From a virus: DNA of 33,580 nt. A program made the position numbers and the translations under genes. Positions within the stretch are counted from its first letter, which is position 1, and each line of letters starts with the position of its first letter. Below, piece by piece: positions 1 to 6,365 of this stretch. Location: positions 1 through 33,580 of the IMG/VR virus record IMGVR_UViG_3300027770_001992. The stretch is one strand, 5' to 3'. The notes under the pieces were generated by a model. That model saw nothing but the letters and a program-made list of their open reading frames with translations, did not search any database and was not told where the DNA came from.

Positions 1-17
1 AACTAAATCATACTAAT

Positions 18-233
18 ATGACTAAAACAAATAAAACAAACAATGGCCGCAAGGTCTCCACACTCGTCAAGGGTTCTACTTATGAACTTTCTTTTTCTCG
101 CCCTGTCAAGGGTGTCAAGAGCGAAAGCACTCATCTAAATGTTACGGGATTCAATCCTACCACTGGTGAAGTCAACAAGGTTCGCCTTGATGGACGCGCT
201 GTTGCTGCATTGCGCCGAGTTATTGCCAAGTAA
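18..233 (+). CDS. small basic hypothetical protein
   Basis: A 71-residue, strongly basic protein (many Lys/Arg, few acidic residues) that I do not recognise. It has a Ser/Thr/Asn-rich, Lys-rich N-terminus, a middle with alternating hydrophobic residues that suggests beta strands, and a C-terminal helix ending in basic residues (ALRRVIAK). The charge would suit nucleic-acid binding, but no known motif is visible, so that is inference. The ATG at 18 is the first in frame. The stop codon lies in the loop of a small inverted repeat (222-229 with 236-243), and a good intrinsic terminator follows at 262-290, so this is probably the last gene of a unit that begins outside the window. Confidence 0.7.
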   Translation: MTKTNKTNNGRKVSTLVKGSTYELSFSRPVKGVKSESTHLNVTGFNPTTGEVNKVRLDGRAVAALRRVIAK

Positions 234-243
234 TATTGGCAAT
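222..243 (+). repeat. 8-bp inverted repeat over a stop codon
   Basis: Bases 222-229 and 236-243 are perfect reverse complements with a 6-base loop holding the TAA of the upstream gene. No T-run follows, so it is not itself a classical terminator. It lies just upstream of the true terminator at 262-290 and may protect mRNA 3' ends or be chance. Confidence 0.35.
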
Positions 244-261
244 CAAAGGTTATAAATCAAA

Positions 262-290
262 ATCCCACGGCAAACACCGTGGGATTTTTT
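262..290 (+). terminator. intrinsic terminator
   Basis: A perfect 9-bp GC-rich stem (262-270 with 277-285), a 6-base loop and a run of T after the stem. It ends the gene at 18-233. The next start codon (295) lies only four bases after the T-run, an arrangement seen again at 3334-3371 and 26988-27026. Confidence 0.9.
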
Positions 291-294
291 CTAT

Positions 295-498
295 ATGAAA
301 AATAAACCTCTTACAAAAAAACAACGTAAAGATTTGATTTCTGCTTGGGTAGGAATGAATTGTTTATGTGCATATCTAAAAGATTACAAGACGAAGCCTG
401 AAAATTTCGGTGTTAAATTTGACCTATATACTTATGCCAAAGACATACATAAACGCCTCGATTCAGTTATACTCAACGTTGACGACTTCGATTTGTAA
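295..498 (+). CDS. hypothetical protein
   Basis: A 67-residue protein, not recognised. It begins with a basic helix-like segment (KPLTKKQRKDLISAW), has two cysteines in a short hydrophobic stretch (MNCLCAYL), and ends acidic (VDDFDL). The ATG at 295 sits directly behind the T-run of the terminator at 262-290, with no room for a Shine-Dalgarno sequence, so translation would rely on read-through RNA or a start without SD. It is followed at 506-533 by a promoter-like element for the RNA ligase gene. Length and composition look coding, but there is no family evidence. Confidence 0.6.
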   Translation: MKNKPLTKKQRKDLISAWVGMNCLCAYLKDYKTKPENFGVKFDLYTYAKDIHKRLDSVILNVDDFDL

Positions 499-505
499 AT
501 AATCC

Positions 506-533
506 TTGACATTTTATAAAAAGATGTCATAGT
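506..533 (+). promoter_or_regulatory. sigma70-like promoter for RNA ligase gene
   Basis: TTGACA at 506-511, 16-base spacer, CATAGT at 528-533. Only six bases separate the -10 from the GTG at 540, so the expected transcription start falls at or next to the start codon. The same motif recurs before other genes in the window. Confidence 0.65.
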
Positions 534-539
534 AAAGTA

Positions 540-1655
540 GTGAAAATTGACCTACAATCCATAAACCCCGAATCATTCATGGTTCATCAGCACTTTGTTG
601 GTGGGCATGAATGTTTTTTGGTTCAGCCCAAAAATATTGGTGCAACTTGGAATAAAGAGAACCTCATTTATCGCTCTTCATTGTGGGATAAAGATGGGTA
701 TCCTGTGTCGTTGAGTTTTCCCAAGTTCTTTAATTGGGACGAAAAGCCAGACATTTTCCCAGCACCTTCTGATCTAAAAAATGCAAAGTTGATGGAAAAG
801 TTGGACGGTTCTACTTTAATCTTTTCTCGCTATAAGGGGCACACTGTTATTCGCACACGCGGAACTGTTGATGCTCGTAAGCAAGCAAATGGACATGAGA
901 TAGACTATTTGTGTGAAAAGTACAAGAAGTTCATTGTGTACCTCGAAGTGCTAGAAACTAGCAATGAGTCTTTTGTACTGGAATGGTTGAGTCCAACCAA
1001 TCGCATTGTATTGAACTATGGCGACGAACCTGACATGGTTTTGACTGCTGTAATCAATCACAATGATTATTCCTTGATGCGCCAATCTCAATTGGACTAT
1101 TTTGCATCTGATATTAAGCTGCGTCGTCCCCGCACTTTCTCCTACAACTCCGTTGAAGAAATGAAGTCGGCAGTTGAAGTGTTGAAAGACCAAGAAGGTT
1201 TGTGTGTGTATTATAACAACGAACAACAAATTCGTAAAGTAAAAGCCGCATCATATCTTTTTTTACATCGTGCAAAAAGTGAAATTTCTAGTATAGAAAA
1301 AGTCATTGATGTATATATTGATTGGTTTATGGATCGGCACAATCTTTCTCATGAACCAACTGGTTATGTAGAATTCTTTGAATATCTAAACGAGAAGTTT
1401 GACTTTGAAATTGCTACAATGGCAACTGGACACGCTTCACGTATCTGTGATGCTATGAAAGAAGTTCACAAGATTATGAATGCATTGTTTGAGTTTGCAT
1501 CTGCTCGTATGAACATTGCTCGTAATATTGCCGCCAAAGAAATCTTACAAGCATATGGCAGTACAGGCAGAAGTGCAATTATATTCAAGATGCTAGATCG
1601 CAAGACCATCGGCACTGATGATTATAAAAAATTGCTATATCAAGTATTGAAGTAA
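540..1655 (+). CDS. rnlA: T4 Rnl1-type RNA ligase
   Basis: ATP-dependent RNA ligase of the T4 gp63 (Rnl1) family, which seals 5'-phosphate to 3'-hydroxyl RNA ends; in T4 it repairs tRNA cut by host anticodon nucleases. The nucleotidyltransferase motifs appear in order: motif I K87-x-D-G, the adenylated lysine; motif Ia-like RTRGTVDAR at 105-113; motif III LEWLSPTNRIVL near 148-158; motif IV E219-G; motif V K233-V-K235. Length, 371 aa, is close to T4 Rnl1 (374). The GTG at 540 lies almost on the expected transcription start; an in-frame ATG at 579 would remove 13 residues and leave all motifs intact. No polynucleotide kinase/phosphatase partner is in the window. The symbol follows T4 and is by family, not proven orthology. 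Confidence 0.88.
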   Translation: MKIDLQSINPESFMVHQHFVGGHECFLVQPKNIGATWNKENLIYRSSLWDKDGYPVSLSFPKFFNWDEKPDIFPAPSDLKNAKLMEKLDGSTLIFSRYKGHTVIRTRGTVDARKQANGHEIDYLCEKYKKFIVYLEVLETSNESFVLEWLSPTNRIVLNYGDEPDMVLTAVINHNDYSLMRQSQLDYFASDIKLRRPRTFSYNSVEEMKSAVEVLKDQEGLCVYYNNEQQIRKVKAASYLFLHRAKSEISSIEKVIDVYIDWFMDRHNLSHEPTGYVEFFEYLNEKFDFEIATMATGHASRICDAMKEVHKIMNALFEFASARMNIARNIAAKEILQAYGSTGRSAIIFKMLDRKTIGTDDYKKLLYQVLK

Positions 1656-1661
1656 AAACAC

Positions 1662-1690
1662 AGGGCTTGACTTTATATAGTTCAAGCCCT
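1662..1690 (+). terminator. hairpin overlapping a promoter
   Basis: A perfect 9-bp stem (1662-1670 with 1682-1690) and an 11-base loop just after the RNA ligase stop codon. There is no T-run behind it, so it is only a possible terminator or mRNA-end structure. Its left arm contains the TTGACT and its last base begins the TATACT of the promoter at 1667-1695. Confidence 0.5.
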
Positions 1691-1695
1691 ATACT
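1667..1695 (+). promoter_or_regulatory. sigma70-like promoter
   Basis: TTGACT at 1667-1672, 17-base spacer, TATACT at 1690-1695, upstream of the gene starting at 1726. It coincides with the inverted repeat at 1662-1690, so the same bases could end one transcript and start the next. Confidence 0.55.
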
Positions 1696-1725
1696 ATTGC
1701 ATATTATAAATATACTTATTACTAT

Positions 1726-2235
1726 ATGATTAAACTACTAAGAGAGAAATATGAATTGCTAAGAGAAAGTAAATTGTTTTCTGAACTGAAGGCAGTGGCT
1801 TCACATAAGACAGATCTTCTTACATCCAAGATGTGGATTTTACCAGACGGTAAGCCTGTGTCTTTAGATCAGTGGCATTACAGATGGTTGCAAAATAATC
1901 CAAAAATTGCATTGAAGTATGGATTGGATGTTAAAACTTTGCCAGATGAAGAACAGCCTGTACGTGTTGCTGCATTAAAGAAAGGATTTTTTCGCGTCAA
2001 TTATGAGTACAACTCTGGGACTATTACAATTGAAGGATTGTCTTCAAAGTATCATAAAAAAATCAAAGATGCTATATTTGTAATTGCGATTGACAATATT
2101 AGATCAATTGATCGCATGAAATTGACACTAATGAATGAAACACTAACAAAAATTACCAGAGCGGAAGAAGCCACATTGTTCACATACAGAAGTGAAGAAG
2201 AAAAACTCGCCGCAATTGAAGATATTATCAAATAA
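1726..2235 (+). CDS. hypothetical protein
   Basis: A 169-residue protein of unknown function. The N-terminal 20 residues form a charged amphipathic helix. A central segment (around 36-58) has an aromatic-rich pattern (MWILPDGKPVSLDQWHYRW) that looks like a conserved phage domain, but I cannot assign it. A C-terminal region rich in Ile and charged residues follows. The ATG at 1726 is preceded by a plausible promoter and a roughly 30-base AT-rich leader without a clear Shine-Dalgarno sequence. The gene is followed after seven bases by a small gene at 2243, probably on the same mRNA. Confidence 0.75.
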   Translation: MIKLLREKYELLRESKLFSELKAVASHKTDLLTSKMWILPDGKPVSLDQWHYRWLQNNPKIALKYGLDVKTLPDEEQPVRVAALKKGFFRVNYEYNSGTITIEGLSSKYHKKIKDAIFVIAIDNIRSIDRMKLTLMNETLTKITRAEEATLFTYRSEEEKLAAIEDIIK

Positions 2236-2242
2236 ACAATAT

Positions 2243-2434
2243 ATGACAAAAACAAAAAATTATGTTGAAAAAGCAGCAAAGCGTTTGGTGGTTGGTGACA
2301 AAGTGTTGAGTGCGTCGGGAAAAACACTAACAGTGTCATTGATTATAAATAAAGGAAATAAAACTATTATTCTGTTTGACGGCGACATGGAAGTTGATGT
2401 TGATCCACATCTTCAACTCAAAGTTTTACAATGA
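2243..2434 (+). CDS. small beta-rich hypothetical protein
   Basis: A 63-residue protein from the ATG at 2243; the frame is open further upstream, but only with the non-ATG or less likely start inside the preceding gene. After a basic N-terminus, the segment VVGDKVLSASGKTLTV followed by alternating hydrophobic residues and an acidic FDGDMEVDVDP turn suggests a small SH3-like or Hint-like beta fold. The resemblance is structural guesswork. Its last codons overlap the next gene by ATGA (2431-2434), which suggests translational coupling. Confidence 0.6.
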   Translation: MTKTKNYVEKAAKRLVVGDKVLSASGKTLTVSLIINKGNKTIILFDGDMEVDVDPHLQLKVLQ

Positions 2435-2619
2435 CACTGCAAAATGTTATAGATAATCTAAACAATACTATATTGGGCAAACAAGAATTGCTTGATATAT
2501 TGATTAATCATGCAAAAACCGAATCAAGTGCAATAGAAGTTCTTAAAATAAACATTGGAGAGTTGAGATGTATTCGAGAAGATTTACTAAAAGTAAAAAT
2601 ACCACAACAAGCATCTTGA
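2431..2619 (+). CDS. small helical hypothetical protein
   Basis: A 62-residue protein with a regular heptad-like pattern of Leu/Ile and charged residues throughout, so mainly helical and probably coiled-coil. Not recognised. Its ATG overlaps the stop of the previous gene (ATGA), and a strong promoter-like element for the HNH gene starts right at its stop codon, so it closes the 1726-2619 unit. Confidence 0.6.
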   Translation: MTLQNVIDNLNNTILGKQELLDILINHAKTESSAIEVLKINIGELRCIREDLLKVKIPQQAS

Positions 2620-2644
2620 CTTTTTATAAAAATCCTATCATAGT
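2616..2644 (+). promoter_or_regulatory. sigma70-like promoter for HNH gene
   Basis: TTGACT at 2616-2621, 17-base spacer, CATAGT at 2639-2644, overlapping the stop of the preceding gene. The spacer is nearly identical in its first part to that at 506-533 (a TTTTATAAAA stretch after TTGAC). The ATG at 2659 follows 14 bases after the -10. Confidence 0.65.
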
Positions 2645-2658
2645 TATTGGTATATAAA

Positions 2659-3315
2659 ATGAATGTTATAAATCAACCGGTTTTGTGCTTAAATGGCGTT
2701 TGGCAAGCTTTGGGCACCAAAACAGTCAAAGAAGCTCTCATTGCCATGCTAGGCGGCGAAAAGGGAAATTCTCCTGCTGCTATGGCTATTGACATGGTAT
2801 TTCCAATTGATGCTGACGGCAATGTTGATTGGAACAACCCCGAATATACCCAACCTGTTGGCTGGGAAGAATGGCGAAAGCTTCCAGTTCGTGAATATGA
2901 CTTGGCTATTCACACCTCCAACATGGAGATTCGTGCTCCACGAGTCATTATTCAGCCCAACTATAGCAAAATGCCAACTGTACAGCCTCGTCCAACCAAG
3001 GAAGCAATCAGAAAGCGTGATGGTGGTATTTGTCAATATACTGGCGAAGTTCTAACTTGGAAAGACGGCAACATTGATCATGTTACTCCACGTTCTCAAG
3101 GCGGCAGAAACACGTTTGAAAACATGGTATGGTGTCACAAAGACATCAACAGCAAAAAGGCAGACAAGACGCCAAAGCAAGCAGGTTTGACACTTATTCG
3201 TAAGCCATTTGCTCCCAAGTCTTTGCCCATAAGTTCCACAATCAATGTGGCACATCATCCAAGTTGGGTTCATTTCTTAGACCATGTTACGCATGTGAAA
3301 GAAGTTGTAGCATAA
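2659..3315 (+). CDS. HNH endonuclease
   Basis: A 218-residue protein with a C-terminal-half HNH nuclease domain. The signature runs from RKRDGGICQYTGE (zinc-type Cys and the beta hairpin) through the catalytic IDHVTPRSQGG (Asp-His) to NTFENMVWCHKDINSKK (Asn and His/Lys of the metal finger). The N-terminal ~110 residues are an unassigned domain. HNH proteins in phages are often homing enzymes, but some act in packaging or defence; there is no intron or intein next to it, so the role is open. ATG 2659 was chosen over an upstream in-frame TTG at 2647 because the latter is essentially inside the expected transcription start region. Confidence 0.85.
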   Translation: MNVINQPVLCLNGVWQALGTKTVKEALIAMLGGEKGNSPAAMAIDMVFPIDADGNVDWNNPEYTQPVGWEEWRKLPVREYDLAIHTSNMEIRAPRVIIQPNYSKMPTVQPRPTKEAIRKRDGGICQYTGEVLTWKDGNIDHVTPRSQGGRNTFENMVWCHKDINSKKADKTPKQAGLTLIRKPFAPKSLPISSTINVAHHPSWVHFLDHVTHVKEVVA

Positions 3316-3322
3316 AAAAATA

Positions 3323-3349
3323 TTGACAAATCCAAGGATGTATCATAAT
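3323..3349 (+). promoter_or_regulatory. weak promoter overlapping a terminator
   Basis: TTGACA at 3323-3328 and CATAAT at 3344-3349 with a short 15-base spacer. The -10 spans the end of the left arm and the loop of the terminator hairpin at 3334-3366, so an RNA started here would contain only the right arm and reach the ATG at 3371 with a leader of about 15 bases. Confidence 0.4.
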
Positions 3350-3366
3350 CTGATACATCCTTTTTT
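3334..3366 (+). terminator. intrinsic terminator
   Basis: A perfect 12-bp stem (3334-3345 with 3351-3362), 5-base loop and T-run to 3366. It ends the HNH gene. The next start codon (3371) is four bases after the T-run. Confidence 0.9.
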
Positions 3367-3370
3367 ATTC

Positions 3371-3703
3371 ATGGAATATTTCACACTAACATTATGCATT
3401 TTGCTGATTGCATACTCTGTTCGTTCTTATTATCAAATAAAGAAACTGAATAAGCAACTGCTTGAACAAAATGAAAGTCATAAAAAAGCACTTGCAACGG
3501 CTGGAAATGCAATCACAGATACACTCAAAGTTGCATTTGATCAACTAAAAAAAAACAACTCAGACCACAGTAAAATAAACAGTAAATTGACGGAATATAA
3601 CTCAAGAATACATCGTTTAGAGCAAAACATGAACCGATCTGTGAAAGACGGTTTAAAACAAAAGATAAATTTACAATCTACGGAAGAAAATGAAAACAAA
3701 TAA
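3371..3703 (+). CDS. membrane-anchored coiled-coil protein
   Basis: A 110-residue protein from the ATG at 3371; upstream in-frame TTG starts lie inside the terminator and are unlikely. Residues 3-20 (TLTLCILLIAYSV core) form one hydrophobic segment followed by a basic stretch (IKKLNKQ), fitting an N-in or signal-anchor topology. The rest is a long, charged, heptad-like helix of about 80 residues. No family recognised. Small one-span coiled-coil proteins in phages may be lysis spanins, inner-membrane factors or superinfection-exclusion proteins; the neighbourhood gives no support for any single one. Confidence 0.7.
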   Translation: MEYFTLTLCILLIAYSVRSYYQIKKLNKQLLEQNESHKKALATAGNAITDTLKVAFDQLKKNNSDHSKINSKLTEYNSRIHRLEQNMNRSVKDGLKQKINLQSTEENENK

Positions 3704-3716
3704 TGAAGGACCACGC

Positions 3717-3905
3717 ATGGTAGAATTTGGCAAGTTGGAACTTGGAAACAAGTTTTTTCTTGGAAACCCAGATATACTAACTGAAAACGCTGCATACACA
3801 AAAATAGTTAGCCAAAAGAACAATGAAGGCAAATGGTCAAATGCAAAAAACGCATTTGGTCTTGTTACATTTGTACAATACGACAAAAGGGTATGGAAGA
3901 AATAA
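3717..3905 (+). CDS. small hypothetical protein
   Basis: A 62-residue protein of alternating hydrophobic and charged residues, with FGKLELGNKFFLGN at the N-terminus and FGLVTFVQYDKRVW near the end, suggesting a small beta barrel. I chose ATG 3717 because a good Shine-Dalgarno sequence (GAAGGA, 3705-3710) lies six bases before it. An upstream in-frame ATG at 3690 would give 71 residues and overlap the previous gene by 14 bases. Function unknown. It is followed after one base by the gene at 3907. Confidence 0.65.
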   Translation: MVEFGKLELGNKFFLGNPDILTENAAYTKIVSQKNNEGKWSNAKNAFGLVTFVQYDKRVWKK

Positions 3906-3906
3906 A

Positions 3907-4206
3907 ATGAAAAAGTTTGTGCTAAAACGTGAATATATTTCTGATGTGACAGACACCAAACATATGACATTGAATATGTATGATGGTTCTACCATATCTG
4001 GAATGTCACATGGTACAATTGATCACCCAGAGTTCACAAAGTTGCGTGATATGTTGGAACAACAAGGATATATTAGCACAGAAAGAAGTTGGGTCAACGG
4101 TGACAAAGTGCTCAAACCATTTAGTTTAAATACGCTAAAGTTCAAAATTGGGGAACAATTTCCCTGTGCTGCTGCGTTGGATGTTCGCTTATCTATAAAA
4201 AAATGA
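3907..4206 (+). CDS. hypothetical protein
   Basis: A 99-residue protein from the ATG at 3907, one base after the preceding stop codon; the frame is open upstream, but only over the previous gene. It starts with a beta-type segment (KKFVLKREYISDV), has a TLNMYDGSTISGMSHG turn and a helix around 45-57. Not recognised. The stop overlaps the next gene by ATGA (4203-4206), so it belongs to the 3371-4694 group of small genes. Confidence 0.65.
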   Translation: MKKFVLKREYISDVTDTKHMTLNMYDGSTISGMSHGTIDHPEFTKLRDMLEQQGYISTERSWVNGDKVLKPFSLNTLKFKIGEQFPCAAALDVRLSIKK

Positions 4207-4481
4207 AAATTATAATCAATACTTGTTATGGTGGCTTTGGGCTTTCTAAAAAAGCTCTTGCCCTTTTTAATGAACGTGCTGGTACAATTATTATCTATGA
4301 GCATGACATCGAGCGCAACAATCCTATTCTAGTAGAAATTGTAGAGCAATTGGGAGAAGCTGCCGATGGTGGTCATGCTGAACTTAAAGTTGTAGAGATT
4401 CCTGATGATGTTAAATGGCATATTCATGAATATGACGGCTGGGAAACTATCCACGAAGACCATCGTGTCTGGGGAGATTAA
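4203..4481 (+). CDS. conserved phage protein of unknown function
   Basis: A 92-residue acidic protein. The start MKIIINTCYGGFGLS, the segment NNPILVEIVEQLGE and the end VVEIPDDVKWHIHEYDGWE match, as far as I recall, a small protein found in many unrelated phages and prophages that has no known function. The Gly-rich NTCYGGFG and the final EYDGWE acidic/aromatic element are its most conserved parts. The ATG overlaps the preceding stop by four bases. Function is not inferred. Confidence 0.75.
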   Translation: MKIIINTCYGGFGLSKKALALFNERAGTIIIYEHDIERNNPILVEIVEQLGEAADGGHAELKVVEIPDDVKWHIHEYDGWETIHEDHRVWGD

Positions 4482-4487
4482 TAATTT

Positions 4488-4694
4488 ATGAAGCAAATAG
4501 GCGTAACGCAACTTGATTTAGACAAATCAACATTTGAAGAAGCTCAACAAGCATATGATAATCATATGATAATGGAGTATGCTTCAACCGCCACTGTGGA
4601 AGATTACTTGAAAATTAAAGAAGAAGCTTTAGAAAAAGCCGCCAACATTATTTTAAAAAATCGTATAACCGATGGGTTTATTAAAATTGTGTGA
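4488..4694 (+). CDS. small helical hypothetical protein
   Basis: A 68-residue, mostly helical, weakly acidic protein (EEAQQAYDNHMIMEY, KIKEEALEKAANII). Not recognised. GGGGAG at 4473-4478 is a good Shine-Dalgarno sequence nine bases before the ATG, unlike most neighbours. It is followed by the promoter at 4700-4727, so it likely ends the small-gene unit. Confidence 0.65.
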   Translation: MKQIGVTQLDLDKSTFEEAQQAYDNHMIMEYASTATVEDYLKIKEEALEKAANIILKNRITDGFIKIV

Positions 4695-4699
4695 AGTTG

Positions 4700-4727
4700 T
4701 TGACATATATCCGCACTATTGTATAGT
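4700..4727 (+). promoter_or_regulatory. sigma70-like promoter for clamp-loader gene
   Basis: TTGACA at 4700-4705, 16-base spacer, TATAGT at 4722-4727; the ATG at 4739 follows 11 bases later, giving an expected leader of a few bases. Confidence 0.65.
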
Positions 4728-4738
4728 TGGTAAATAAT

Positions 4739-5212
4739 ATGGCAAAAATAAAAAACGAAGTTGATAAAAAGCCAAAGAATAAAAGTTTATTTGACCACCT
4801 CAATGAAGTGCGTGTGGGAAAAAATCCTAAATACTTTGATACATTGTCTGATGCGGATAAAAAGACTTGGAGTAATTATATGGTATGCAGATTCTTGAGC
4901 ATGCAGATGGACTTTGTTGACAGCATCAATGATTTACAATATTATCAAGACAAACTAACTCCAGAGCAGTTTTATAGAGTTTGTATTGACATTGTACCAA
5001 AAGCAAAAGTATTTGTGCCATATATAAAAAACAGCGGAGAAAAATATAATAAAACTTTATTGACTTTGTTGTGTATGCATTTCAAGGATAGTGAACGCAA
5101 TGTTGTTGAATATATGAGTATCATGACCAACGATGACATTCGCAGTATTGTGCAAAATTATGGATATGACACAGAGCAAATTGAAGAGTTATTGGAAAAG
5201 AGTAAACGATAA
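4739..5212 (+). CDS. probable sliding-clamp-loader small subunit (gp62-like)
   Basis: A 157-residue protein resembling the small clamp-loader subunit (T4 gp62) as found in distant T4-type phages. There, the small subunit joins the AAA+ gp44 tetramer to load the gp45 sliding clamp for the replicative polymerase. The visible basis is the pattern SLFDHLNEV, DTLSDADKKTWSNYMVCRFLSM and a C-terminal helical acidic part; the ADKK-x4-YMVxRFLSM run is the most telling. No catalytic motifs are expected in this subunit. The partner gp44 and clamp gp45 are not in the window. Immediately downstream (three bases) is dNMP kinase, a plausible replication operon. ATG 4739 is preferred over an in-frame TTG at 4727 inside the -10. 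Confidence 0.6.
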   Translation: MAKIKNEVDKKPKNKSLFDHLNEVRVGKNPKYFDTLSDADKKTWSNYMVCRFLSMQMDFVDSINDLQYYQDKLTPEQFYRVCIDIVPKAKVFVPYIKNSGEKYNKTLLTLLCMHFKDSERNVVEYMSIMTNDDIRSIVQNYGYDTEQIEELLEKSKR

Positions 5213-5215
5213 AAT

Positions 5216-5845
5216 ATGCAAACATCAAATAAAAAAGTAGTGGGTATTGGCGGTTGCGCTCGCAGTGGTAAAGATACATTTGCTTCCATTCTTGCATATA
5301 AACTTCAACAGGCAGGTAAATCTGTAAAAAGAATTGCACTGGCTGACCCGCTAAAGTCAGATGTGAATGATTTCTTGATGAAGAATCTTGGCATTTCTGC
5401 CTTCACAACTATTCCAGAAGAAAAATTAATTATTCGTCCTATGCTTGTATGGTATGGCGATGCTCAACGCAAGCGCACAGATGGTAGATATTGGATTGAT
5501 TTGGCCAAGAAGACCATTGATGAAACCAATTATGATTATTATATCATAACAGATGTTCGTTATGATGCATATGAAAAAGACGAGCTATACTTTCTAAAAA
5601 ATGAAGTGAATGGAGTATTGTGTCATATCAGCAAATTTACTTGGGATATTCAATGGGGACACAAAGTATTTGTTCAGCCTGCAAATGAACATGAAAAAGA
5701 AAATGATCCAAAGATTGACGCTGCTGCACATCATTCCATTAAATGGGAACATGTAGAATGCAAACTACCAGAAGATTTGTTGCTTGACACTCAACTAAAT
5801 GCTCACGTGGACAAGTTTATGAATATTTGGGTTCAGAAGCTCTGA
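5216..5845 (+). CDS. deoxynucleoside monophosphate kinase
   Basis: A 209-residue P-loop kinase like T4 gp1, which phosphorylates dNMPs (in T4 dGMP, dTMP and hydroxymethyl-dCMP) to dNDPs. The Walker A loop is GGCARSGKDT at 12-21; the segment LADPLKSDVNDF at 42-53 is typical of the dNMP-kinase substrate region; R-rich MLVWYGDAQRKR and the YYIITDVRYDAYE strand (Walker-B-like, D-V-R) fit the family. Three bases after the clamp-loader subunit gene, likely co-transcribed. Its last 13 bases overlap the 3' end of the minus-strand gene at 5833-6300. Confidence 0.85.
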   Translation: MQTSNKKVVGIGGCARSGKDTFASILAYKLQQAGKSVKRIALADPLKSDVNDFLMKNLGISAFTTIPEEKLIIRPMLVWYGDAQRKRTDGRYWIDLAKKTIDETNYDYYIITDVRYDAYEKDELYFLKNEVNGVLCHISKFTWDIQWGHKVFVQPANEHEKENDPKIDAAAHHSIKWEHVECKLPEDLLLDTQLNAHVDKFMNIWVQKL

Positions 5846-6300
5846 CTTTCTTCTTCATCATCTTCATCATCATCATCATCTTCGTCATCATCATCCTGAA
5901 TCTGACTTTCAAGCTCTTCTTTTAGTTTAACAAAATCTTCTTGTGTCAAACCAAGATCGTTTATGATTGCTGATACCAAGAAAGCAAGTTCTCGCTTGCT
6001 AAATTTTTGAGTTTTTATTCCTTTGCAAAATTTTTTAGTAATGGCAACCAATAATTTTTTTATGTCATTTTCTGGCGTGGGATAAATAATACCAGGTATT
6101 GGATTGCGTTGATTGTGCATGTCAGAGATTTTAGACATTTCTTCTTTCAACATTTTTTTATACTCGGCATCATCCGATGCCACACTTTTTATTAGTGCTT
6201 TTAGCTCGTCAATGTCTTGTTTCTTGACAATTTTTGCAACTGTGAATGTTTTTAGCACACCCGTTTTTTGTAATATGTGCGTGAAAGATTTATTTTCCAT
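5833..6300 (-). CDS. hypothetical protein with acidic tail
   Basis: A 155-residue protein, one of only two clear minus-strand genes here. Residues 1-130 are mostly helical with mixed charge, and the last ~20 residues are almost only Asp and Glu, encoded by a run of GAT/GAA triplets (5849-5897 on the plus strand). Acidic tails can mimic DNA or bind basic partners, but nothing else supports a function. It faces the dNMP kinase gene tail to tail with a 13-base overlap and diverges from the Cas4-like gene at 6366. No clear -35/-10 was found before it. Confidence 0.7.
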   Translation of the reverse strand: MENKSFTHILQKTGVLKTFTVAKIVKKQDIDELKALIKSVASDDAEYKKMLKEEMSKISDMHNQRNPIPGIIYPTPENDIKKLLVAITKKFCKGIKTQKFSKRELAFLVSAIINDLGLTQEDFVKLKEELESQIQDDDDEDDDDDEDDEEESQSF

Positions 6301-6329
6301 CGTTCACAATAAATATACAGTCATTATCA

Positions 6330-6357
6330 TTGACAGATAGTTTTTTTTATGTATAGT
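6330..6357 (+). promoter_or_regulatory. sigma70-like promoter for Cas4-like nuclease
   Basis: TTGACA at 6330-6335, 16-base spacer containing T8, TATAGT at 6352-6357. The ATG at 6366 lies eight bases after the -10, so the mRNA would be leaderless or nearly so. Confidence 0.65.
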
Positions 6358-6365
6358 AGTATTAT

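Noticed and set aside
9-14. CATACT before the gene at 18, as the -10 of another near-leaderless promoter
   Set aside because: Only three bases from the ATG and the -35 would lie outside the window, so it cannot be judged.
951-1229. Minus-strand open frame under the RNA ligase gene
   Set aside because: Lies opposite the conserved ligase motifs and has no promoter or Shine-Dalgarno.
4739-5212. Alternative call as an unrelated hypothetical protein rather than clamp loader
   Set aside because: Kept as probable gp62-like because the ADKK-x4-YMVxRFLSM pattern and the dNMP-kinase neighbour fit, but rated only moderate; no AAA+ partner is visible.
5849-5897. Trinucleotide repeat as an independent repeat element
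   Set aside because: It is the codon run for the acidic tail of the minus-strand protein.
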